From NCBI GenBank assembly GCA_934047225.1, contig OW203998.1, forward strand, positions 18,119,280 through 18,183,279: a DNA stretch of 64,000 nt. Reading direction: 5' to 3'. The stretch is from Ypsolopha sequella. Taxonomy: Eukaryota; Arthropoda; Insecta; Lepidoptera; Ypsolophidae. Under the pieces are notes generated by a model. It was not told where the DNA came from, searched no databases, and was given only the letters and a program-made list of their open reading frames with translations. Both the position numbers and the translations under genes were made by a program. Positions 43,770-53,702 of this stretch are shown here, piece after piece (position 1 is the first letter of the stretch; each line of letters begins with the position of its first letter).

Positions 43770-44494
43770 GGGTCGGTTGCGCCAAACATGCTCTCGCGTT
43801 TGGACTATTTAGCATATTAAAACAAACTATTTTTAACAAATAAAATTTGTGTAGGTAGTTAAGGAGTAGAACTACATTATAATTTTTCAGATTTGACACA
43901 AGTATCACAAGCATCGGGAAAAAAAATCGGAAAGATCACTAAAATCACGAAAAACGTAATTTGGCGTTGCAAACGGAAAAAAAAAATTTTTTTTTGTTCC
44001 AAATTGAAATATATTTTTTTTGCGTAAAGAGTTCAAAGTATATTAATATTTTTTTCATTCATATAATATATTAATCATTTTTTTCCTTTCGTTGTTTAAT
44101 AAGAAATACACAAACTTCCAAATTATTTTTGCGTAATTTTTCTGTACAGGAAAAATGTAGAATGTTTGAGTATTTCTTTTAAAATAACGAAAGGAAACAA
44201 AAAACAATAAAAATCTGTAAAGCTTACTTTCATTTCTTTGCTCTATAAAAAAATATTTTATTTTTTAGTTAGATCAGTAGACTGATCATGCTAGTTCCAA
44301 AGCCAAATTACGTTTTCCGTGATTTCACTGATCTTTCCGATTTTTTTTCTCGATGATTGTGATACTTGTGTCAAATCTGAAAAATTACAATGTAGTTCAA
44401 ATCCTTAACTACCTACACAAATTTTATTTGTTTAAAATATTTTGTTTTAATATGCTAAATTGTCCAAACGCGAGAGCATTTTGACGCAACTTCC
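43770..44494. mobile_element. Non-autonomous element with about 210-bp terminal inverted repeats
   Basis: Positions 43770-43985 are inverted at about 44300-44494. Shared blocks are ATGCTCTCGCGTTTGGA, TTTGTGTAGGTAGTTAAGGA, AGATTTGACACAAGTATCAC and CGGAAAGATCA. The ends read GGGTCGGTTGCGCC and, on the complement, GAAGTTGCGTCA. The middle is very AT-rich with no frame. No target duplication could be defined. Confidence 0.85.
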
Positions 44495-44582
44495 TCTGCA
44501 ATAAGAGAGTATTAAAAACTCCTTGCACTATTTATTTTAGAGGCAGTTTTTGATTCACACAATGAGACAATTTTTTATCCTA

Positions 44583-44626
44583 ATAATTAGAGTATTTATA
44601 GCGATGGATTTCGTAATAAAAACATA
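44583..44626. mobile_element. Solo terminus of the tRNA-in-hairpin family
   Basis: TTAGAGTATTTATAGCGATG, GATTTCGTAATAAAAACATAT match the right end at 18253-18293 and the inverted left end at 2221-2255. Confidence 0.55.
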
Positions 44627-44862
44627 TAATGATAAATTATATTATATTAAGCTTACTTTACCCAAATAAGGCCATATTTCAAGCTGCATCCATTTCTTCT
44701 GCATCATAAAACGATGTTTTTAAATAAATGCATAAATTTTACTTTTTGCCGATCATTCTCGGAAGTCAACTTACGCAACTTTAACTTAGCTTTACATTAA
44801 ATACTTCCCATACAGGTAGTAAGTAATAAATAAAAGATTCAGTTTTTTTTTCTCTGTTGGCT

Positions 44863-44970
44863 GGCTGGACAGTGAGCACTGGACCCAAACATATTAAGCC
44901 ACGCAGCCACGTGTGACCAAGACAGTACAGCACCAAGCATTGTAGTCTATGGAGTATTGTAGACTTGGCT
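44863..44970 (+). repeat. Dispersed repeat, copy 1
   Basis: GACAGTGAGCACTGGACCCA, GCAGCCACGTGTGACCAAGA and GTCTATGGAGTATTGTAGAC recur at 45876-45985 in the same orientation, about 1 kb away, with roughly 15% divergence. Confidence 0.8.
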
Positions 44971-45034
44971 ACTTAATATGGGTTGTGTTTAAACGCACAA
45001 CAGGAAATACTAAAAATGTTACTACAGTTTTATC

Positions 45035-45225
45035 GAAAATACTTACCGCACATCAAAAAATACTAACTGCACACTAAAATGTGCTCTTATGGGATTTCTG
45101 GGTTGTCATAAAAATAATTACCACGAAGGTTATGTATGGTGGTAGTGGAACCATGTTCCGCTACTCACGGATTTCTGATGACGATATTTAGTGTGCAAAT
45201 AGTATTTTTGATGTGCAATTTAAAA
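45035..45225. mobile_element. MITE-like inverted repeat
   Basis: GCACATCAAAAAATACTAAC..GCACACTAAA at the left is inverted in TTTAGTGTGCAAATAGTATT..GATGTGC at the right. Confidence 0.65.
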
Positions 45226-45875
45226 TGATCCGATTAATACTTTCCCAATTTTGACTTGTAATCCTAAATTAAAATAATATTCCTATTGTGTTCTGCTATA
45301 TTCATTTTTTGGTTGACATTAAGGCTTTGTTTACTTTGCAATCATATTTGTGGATAACTACAAAATTTTCAATTGATAATTGTATATAAGCTGACATTTA
45401 ATCAACTACCCGAATTCATACTGGAGACTCGGTTAGTGACCAGGAACAATGTTTAATGAACCTACAGGCAAAATTCGAAAAAAAATCTCTCTTTTCTGCC
45501 TATGCTAGGTATTGTATTTGAACTATTCCAGTTCGTATGGGCATAAACATTTATTTTTATGGTTTTTATAAAGGGATCTTTAAATCTTGTTTAAATTATA
45601 CCTTAAATACATTAATTAATTAGTGTTGTTTCATAGTTTTTATTTTTGCAACAGACCAACGAATTTTAATGGAATTTTTGTTTATATTATGATGCAGGTG
45701 AAAAAAAGGCTGTTATTATTTCTAGAATCCTGTCATTTTCTTAGGTACTACAAAAAAATAAAATCGACTCGAGAGATAAGCTAGCGTTTTAGTTTAATTA
45801 AAATTATCTAAGGAGGTGTTTAGGGATATTTCTAGAGTCAATAGTTGTGCCGAAGGTAGGCAAGGCCTGACTGGT

Positions 45876-45985
45876 CAGTGAGCACTGGACCCAGATACAT
45901 TATGCGAGGCAGCCACGTGTGACCAAGACGGTACTGCACCAGGGAATCTGTAATAGTCTATGGAGCATTATAGACTTGGTCATTT
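45876..45985 (+). repeat. Dispersed repeat, copy 2
   Basis: Partner of 44863-44970. It contains GTCAGTGAGCACTGGACCCA and GCAGCCACGTGTGACCAAGA. Confidence 0.8.
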
Positions 45986-45989
45986 GATA

Positions 45990-47946
45990 AATATCTACTT
46001 GTAAAATACATATATTCTCAATTCGATTAGATTTGGGCTCTCAAACTTTCCTGGTTAACTATCTATCCTGTAATATGCCACAATTAACAGTTAACTTTTT
46101 TAATTAAAAACTAAATTAAATTCTATGCAAATGCAGTAATTTTCCTTAGAAACTTAATAGGTATCTAACGAAACTACTTTTAGAATGAAATCCTTTTTAG
46201 CAGAAAATGTTGAGAAAGAAACTTTTTTAGACTACTTTGGTATTACAATAAATGATGCAACGAAAACAAATATAAAAGTCAGAGATTATCCTTACCAAAA
46301 AAATATTTGTTTTACATTTATTTAACACCAACCACCCACAGCGTATTTACTTAGAACCATGCCACTTTATTACCATCAAATTCAACCCAAGCAAACCCAC
46401 AACACCATAAAGTTATGAAATTAATTCACCATTATTTACTTTAACACTTAGCAGGCCGTATCTATTCTTTCTGTCGTCTACACCACTTCACGGCAATGTG
46501 ACTTGAGGCTACGAAAGCAAATTCTTGATGGCCCAATGTACGCAGCATTACTGGCATGAACCAAGTATGAACCGCAGTTCAATTTGTGCGCTCGATGCTC
46601 TACGTGCCCTACCGTCCACGAGTCCACGACCGATCGCGTTCCAAATTCAAATAATATTTTTTTGATAAGTTTGTTGTGTGCCAGTGTTTTTATCTTATTA
46701 AAATAGTTTTTTTATATTTGTTTTATGCCAGTGTAAAGATAAAGTTTTCATTTTTTTTTCTGTGTTGTGATAGCAAGTGTTCATAATCGAGTTGAATAAT
46801 CGATTTTGTCGGTTCGTCAAATTTGATTGGCTATAAAAAGTGTCTACCAAAAAAGTGTACCTGATTGATTGGCCAATACTTAGTCAAATATTCTGTGGGT
46901 CCTAGGTGAAGTGTCATCTATTTGCTAAGTTTCATATTACGTATGACAAAAGAGGTTTGACGTAAACGTTAAGAAAAAAACACAATGAACAGTTTGTTTT
47001 GATGAGGCTTGTAGAGAATTTTATAGCGGTTATGATACTATTTTGTACGTCGTTAAAATGCCATGATAGTTAATTTGTCGTAAACTCAACTTTTTTAAAA
47101 ACCTATTGTCTTTATATAATAAAAGTTATATGACGAATTATTGCTTAAATAATGTGAGAAAGAAAGTAATTTATTTTCTTTATTAAATTTCTTCTTGGTG
47201 TTTTTCCTTATAAAAATTTATACATAACTAGAGATCCACACATTCCTTAAATATACAAAGTATTTTATCAAATGAACAAGTCTACTTTCAAAAATCTTGT
47301 AAACGGATAAAATTTATTATTGACTGCAGATAATAAAAAGCAGGTAGATATATTACATCTTGTCTCAAAAAATATGATATGGTAACAAACATAAACTTCT
47401 ATAGTTATGTTCCATGTTTGTATTATGTGAATCATTGTCCTTGTTGATTCCTTATTTAAGTTAATGTTTTCTTTTAAGGATATAATATTATTCATATTAT
47501 AAGAAGATGAGTTTTTTTATTAAACTTATCATTATTAACCATTCAGTTCTACAAAATTTGCGCTCAAATTATAAAGCAATTCTTTTTTTTGTAAAAATAT
47601 ACATTAATAGATTTTAATGAATTCAAACCATAAGCTTTCCGAGCTACAATTTCGAAGGTCATCAACCTCCTTACGTATATTTTTAAGAAATCGGCCAAAA
47701 AAGGAATCACACCTCGTTGACTTTGAACAATAGAGAAACAACCAATTAATTAGTGAACCGAATAACTGTTCCACACTTTGACACTAAGATTAACTGTTCT
47801 TGCGCGTACGCCGTTTGTACGGTACTGAATCATTACAGGGCTTTACTTGACATGTTTGATCAAGAAGTTTTGCTCCGAAAAGGTGATATATGCACGCGCT
47901 AGATAAAAAGTAACATTTATTTTACTTAGAATATTTTGGTACGTAA
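45990..47946. other. No supported gene; less AT-rich patch at 46450-46650
   Basis: The patch contains several CpGs (CGATCGCGTTCC) and could be a promoter or 5' exon, but there is no start, frame or splice evidence. The remainder is AT-rich. Confidence 0.3.
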
Positions 47947-47959
47947 CCAAATATATTTT

Positions 47960-48109
47960 TATCATTTATAGATATGGAGCATATAAATAATAAAAACAAT
48001 TAAAACACGATATATTCGACTGATGACGACTCCACAGTAGGAGTCGAAATATATCGTGTTTTAATTGTTTTTATTATTAATATGCTCCATATCTATAAAT
48101 AATTAAATG
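47960..48109. mobile_element. Palindromic element with 13-bp target duplication
   Basis: CCAAATATATTTT occurs exactly at 47947-47959 and 48110-48122. Between them, ATTTATAGATATGGAGC and CAATTAAAACACGATATAT are inverted on the right. A GACTCC/GGAGTC stem sits at the centre. The 13-bp duplication is longer than cut-and-paste transposons usually leave. Confidence 0.75.
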
Positions 48110-48159
48110 CCAAATATATTTTGTAATTTATTATTAAAACATACTTAATGGAAAATATA

Positions 48160-48510
48160 TAACTTCTTCTTCTTTGTGTGCCATGCCCTAATGGCCGTCG
48201 GCTACCATCTCTCTAAACTTTTTCCGATCTTTAGTCTGCAGATCTCCGTCGCTTCCTTAATATTAGTCCAGGTCTTTAGGTTGTCAGTCCACTTTGTCCT
48301 TCTTCTGCCTCTTTCTCGTTTCCCCTCTATTTTTCCTTTTGTAATGACTTTTATTAAATTGTATTTGTTGTGTCTGTAAACATGTCCCAGATATGCACGT
48401 TTTCTTCTTTTGATTGTAGTGAGTAGCTCTCGTTTTCTGGTCATTCTTCTAAGGACTTCTTCGTTGGTAACTCTGTCCCTCCAGGATATTTTAAGCTTTC
48501 TTCTACAACA
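48160..48510 (-). pseudogene. RTE-type LINE ORF C-terminal end
   Basis: The minus-strand frame reads upstream of the ATG at 48444 as RRKLKISWRDRVTNEEVLRR and continues into RAYLGHVYRHNKYNLIKV and GKIEGKRERGRRRTKWTDNL. This is the distinctive C-terminal signature of RTE-clade LINEs, downstream of the RT domain. The last stretch (KFREMVADGH in the -1 frame) shows a frameshift near 48205. The element ends in GAAGAAGAAG at about 48161. Everything upstream of about 48510 has been lost, so only the tail survives. Confidence 0.82.
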
Positions 48511-48514
48511 ACCA

Positions 48515-49835
48515 CATATCGAAAGCTTAAAGAAAAGTACCGTACATTATATAATATATTAATATATAACACTTTGATTAATTATTATTACGCCAAATTT
48601 AAAAGACACCAGCGTAGATTTGGGATATAAAACAGTCCAAAACCCTTTGGGAACGCAGTTATGAAGTTGAAGTTTCAAAAATTTACACCCCGTTTAATTT
48701 AATTAAAATTATTTATTATTTATTATTAAAATTTAAGTAAATTTCAAAAAAATAAACAAACACCTTTACATATCTTAAGGAAAATATGTTCCAAATTTCA
48801 TATTTATATCCTTATGGGTTTATTTATTTTTAACTATATGACTGTTTTATATTTATAGAGATTGATTCATCATATTTCATGACTTAGATATAGAAAGAAA
48901 CCTTCCGTCCACATCAAAAAGCGGCATTATTAAAAGACTTACATACCAGTTAGTAACCACATATCTTTTCATCGCCTTATTTATACGGTATTGCCTTATT
49001 GCAATTATTGTAACCCACATTCAATTTACCGACGAAACATTATAAAAAAGCAAAGTTACTGTACAGGTAGCCTGCAGTTGAAGTTCCCTATTTGCTGACG
49101 ATTTTATTGGCTTTGACACCGCAATTAGAACTGCCAGTACGTGTAGGTAGTCTGTCATGCTAGTGTCCGTAAGTACAACAATTATAAGAGATATGTAACA
49201 GATTTGTATTTAGCTTCGAGTTTACCTTCATAAAAGTATATGGAGTGCAAATAGTACAGCAAATAGTAAATTGGGGACATACTGAAGAAGGGTCATGTTA
49301 AACGTAGCCGGGATAGAAGAGCAGTTTATTCATAAACCTTACTTATACTGAACTATTGGCGTGAATTGCCTTTGAACAATATCCTTTTCACTTTTAACTC
49401 CTTGAAAAAAAAAATTTGGTTGTGCACTTTGTACCGAACGACTGACGTTTAATCGACTGATGGAAGATCATGAAGTGAAGTTGTCAAAAAAAAAAAACAA
49501 TAATAAGTAAAATCTCTACCCCCAAAAAAGCAAGTAACCATGAAGATATTTTATTATATTTTAATATCTATTTAACCAACCATTTTCCCCACACCAGCAC
49601 ACCTGATATTTATCGGTGCAATAAATGACACATTGATAAATCTAAAGACAATGTAAATGTAATAAAGTGGCGAAACAAAGCCAGTTAAGCTTCGTGTCCT
49701 TAAGCCCGAAACAGAATACTCATTAAGGGGTAGCTGTTTTACTACCTGTTTTAACATATACTTATTGATTCGATTGATGCCGGCCCCAATTAAAGTCAGC
49801 TGAAAAATACCACAATAATTTTTCTTTTGTTCAAA
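48515..49835. other. No gene recognised
   Basis: AT-rich. A short match to the 2495 palindrome arm (GATGCCGGCCCCAATTAAAG) lies near 49779. Confidence 0.4.
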
Positions 49836-49839
49836 TTAT

Positions 49840-49925
49840 GTGGGCAGATTAAAGAATTGGACAGATCTTAAAGTATGAAATCGAAAATCTGTCACCACAA
49901 GTCAAAAATAGATGCGAGCGGATGA
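49840..49925. repeat. Relative of the 38155 repeat
   Basis: GGACAGATCTTAAAGTATGA and CAAGTCAAAAATAGATGCGA match 38175-38240. Confidence 0.5.
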
Positions 49926-49937
49926 ATATATAAATAT

Positions 49938-50275
49938 GGGGTTGAACGCTGGCCTCTCAATCTTGAGATCCAGGTTCCATCCCCGGTCGGGCATGCACCA
50001 ATGAGTTTTTCGGAATTTATGTGCATAGTATTTGTTCTTACTTACCATTTGCTGAATGATGAAGGTAAACATTTTAACGAAACCTGCATGTCTTAAAAAG
50101 CATGCATTTGTGCCCGAAGTACGGCGATAGAGCTCACCACTCACCACTCATCACGTTGGGACGTAATAATCGTCGTAGAAATGCGGGTCTACCGAGTGTG
50201 GACTGTGACTTGCGTTTCACAGTTCACATTCGGAACACCTCTGACACCCTCTCGGGGATTCATGTCATGATGATG
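49938..50275 (+). mobile_element. SINE, head-truncated
   Basis: GGTTGAACGCTGGCCTCTCA..CCATCCCCGGTCGGGCATGC starts midway in the tRNA-like head. The body and 3' end (TGACACCCTCTCGGGGATTC) match 28285-28642 closely. Confidence 0.9.
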
Positions 50276-50279
50276 TTTT

Positions 50280-52990
50280 TTATTTTGTATATTTATATTT
50301 GTATATATTTCAAATGTATATTTTAGCATGACACAAATATTTTATAATAGATACGCATTAATTTTAAAATTCTAGTAAATTTTGTAACTAAGAGACTGAC
50401 TGTCTCATAATTGCGCTTTTGGTAGATATCCGTGGTTTTAGTCGTAAAAACAATGTAATGTATTGAAAAATTTGTTGGATAGTACAAGTGATTTTCTATT
50501 CATTATGTATTGAAATGTTGATGATTACTTCTAAACTCAGACAGAACTAGATGAGTATGTACCTAATAAACAATGATGAATATCGTGAGAGAACTGCTGT
50601 CGTGTTGTCATCAATGCTAAAGAGAAGTTTCAGTGATAATGGATTATTAATTTCATATTAAAGTCGTGTATCTAATAATAGTCGGTAAGTTCAGAGATTA
50701 TTGACAATAAAACATCCATATCCGTCTATAAGAAATTGAGAGAAAAGTCTTGAGTTGTGGTAAAAACGTGCTATTCGACCTGAAAAATATAAATTTATTT
50801 TTAATTTTGATGCTTTTATCTATGATCAGATAAGTGTTAAAAAAAATAAAAAAAAAGTAGCTTAATTATCAAACTTAATCACTGCACAGTTGTTATCTGA
50901 AGATTAAAATCAGGTCTAGGTGTTTTTTTTAAATCGGTATATCTATGTTTTTAGACTTCTAGATTTATACCAGCGATGGAAAATAATATGATAGCTAAGA
51001 TAAGACCCTGTTAGTAAAAACAGTCTAATATTTTATATTTTTCATTGGCAAGAGCACTCCCCTTAAGCCAAAGCCCTTATATGTAAAGCGAAACAATAAA
51101 TTGATACTTGAAGTATTTTATTCATTAACTACCCGCGCAAAACTGTTACCTGAGATTATATAAATCTGTCACAAAATTTTACAAATATTTTGTGAATGAA
51201 AAATAAATATAAACATAAAGATAGGTACCATTTAAAAAAAATTAAAGATAGCTTAGCTAACTATAGCTATCTATAAAATAAAGTTAAGTCAAAAACATAT
51301 TCTCATATTTTTTCCTAATATTGAAGAAAAAATCTAAATGTATATACAAGGTGAGTTTTTGATCATCGTCCAAATTCAAACTGGTGGCTTGGTAAGCGAT
51401 CAGTATCGTTGATCAATAACAATTTTTGTAAAATTCGTAAAATTAAATTTCGACTTCCCATAATCAAAAAGTCACCTTGCATAAACATATTAACAGTAAG
51501 TACATACTTAAATAAATAATGCGAAAAAGCTACATAAAGAAGCGCTACCGCGCGCGTTGATGTCTTTTCCAAGGAGGAGCGTTATGCAAACAACCTAGAC
51601 TTAAAACCAGGGCCTGTTTATCATTCATTATAGACTTATGCAAGTGATTTTAGTCTTTATCCCGTTGTCATAAGAAAATGCCTTATGGCAAATATAAGTT
51701 AGTACCACTAAGGACAGAATTTCAGTACAGACATTTTTCCACTCTTGAATAATGAATCAGAAGCGCTTCCGTATCTGTGTAAAAGATCTGATACATGTCT
51801 AAAAGAACCAAGCTAATGACAACTACGGCATCAAGAGGTCAATAAAATGCAATTCATGTTACCGAAAAAAAAAGCAGTACCCAGACGCAAAGAAAACCGC
51901 CTATGCAAATTATTTAATATATTCACATACAAGCGACATGTCACTCGCTTGAAATCATTTTAACACATTCAGTGTCACTCCCACGTGAAAGTAATGAAAT
52001 GCATTGTGTAATAATTTAATCGGCTGTCAAAATGTAGTCTGAAATTTTGACAAGAAATCAATGGCAATGGTTTTCATTGAATAATATTGTTTTTTGTTTC
52101 ATTGATACTTTTATTATAATATTAATTTTGCTTTTTAATTATGCCTCAAATATTGTATTTACAGTTTATTAAAAATACCAAATTTACAAGAACTTAAAGC
52201 AAGGTGCTACCTTGACTAGTTTTAAGGGGAACGAAAATACAAACAGAAATAAAATGTCAGCTTTCGGATGATTTTGTTGCAATAATTAGGCTACGTATAG
52301 CCATAAAAAAAAAAAAATGTTTTTGGTTGAACTTTAAGGTATTCATTTTCCACAAACCACGTTAATCGATTCATATTTGTACTGTCAATGAATTTTTTTG
52401 TAACCCTCTATTGCACACTTCTTATCGATTTTGTTTCAGGTATCGCTTTCGCGATTTTGTTGGTTTTTTTTTAATAAAATTAGTGTGAATGATATCTATT
52501 CATTTTCCAAATACCACGTTATTCTGGTCAAAAAAAGCACCCCCTTTTTCCAAAAATACGTAAATCCACTGATGCAGTCAGCGGCAGCAAGATATTGTCA
52601 GTCTACGCCTAGCGTTGGCGCCCGTAAGACGTGGAACCTGTGCCCTTTTTTGCAAGCTATAAATATCTCCCAAAACTACTTCAAAACACATTGAAATTAA
52701 TTTTATAAAGTAATATTTCGAGGAGCATCATATTCCTGCCGTTAAAAACTCAACAAAATATGCGTATGAGTGATTTAGCTACATCGTGCCATAGTCATAA
52801 CAACAAAACTGAATGAATTTGGAATGAATTCATACTTTTATGCGGGAAAATAATATATGTTACTCTAAAAGAATAATTTTGTGATCGTTATTGAAACCCA
52901 AATTAATTTACTTAATGACATTTTCGTGAAATTACCCTCTAGTATTGGCTCACCATTTCAGGTCCAATAAGTGAAGTTTTTTGCAAATTA
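50280..52990. other. No supported gene
   Basis: About 2.7 kb of AT-rich sequence. A plus-strand frame at 52431-52694 and a minus-strand frame at 51363-51572 have no domain. No repeat structure was noticed. Confidence 0.4.
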
Positions 52991-53044
52991 TATATTTTTA
53001 TTTTATTTTTATTTTATTTTATTTTGAAAAACAAACAGTCTTAC

Positions 53045-53600
53045 AAGAAAATACAAACAGTGAAATGATAAGTAGACTTATTATAGACAGATAGTTTTTC
53101 CAAAATTATCACACAGTATATCTTTATAAAAATACCGAAACGTTAACAGTTAAAGATTAACAGACTTATTAGTTTAATAGACTTATGAACTTAAAAGAAC
53201 AGAACATTTTCAAGAAGTACGTTATTATGTAACTTGATATTTAACATGAAATAGTAAAGGCACAATCGTGAGTCTGTTCACTCGAGTTTTTAGTTGGGTT
53301 AACTATGACGGAAGAAACCTAAACATTAAACAGATTATTATAGACAAAAATAGGTTCTCGAAAACTATTACATAGTGTGCTATATATAAAATTACGAGAC
53401 ATTAACAATGAAAGCACTTACTGATGAAGTATTATTAACTTAAGAGAACAAAACAATTTCAAGAACAAAATTAAAAAATTACCTTATTGTTAAACACGAG
53501 ATATTAGGGGCACAATGGTGCTACAAAAAGAGGTACATGTTATTTAAATTTATATAAATACTGACGCACCAAATGAGACGCACAATAGTAAGTTATTATA
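53045..53600 (-). repeat. Duplicated module in the LINE 3' untranslated region
   Basis: TTATTATAGAC..AAAATTATCACACAGT..GGCACAATCGTG near 53079-53268 recurs, diverged, about 258 bp further on (53335-53528). A third trace (CGCACAATAGTAAG) lies at 53580. Such duplications are common in LINE untranslated regions, but this one is long. Confidence 0.65.
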
Positions 53601-53702
53601 TTAAGAACGAACTTTTAACAGAAATAGGTATGACTATTTATTTAATTATGATTTGGTTATAACAAATACAAGTAACGAAAGAGAAAAGCAGTTAAAGATT
53701 AA

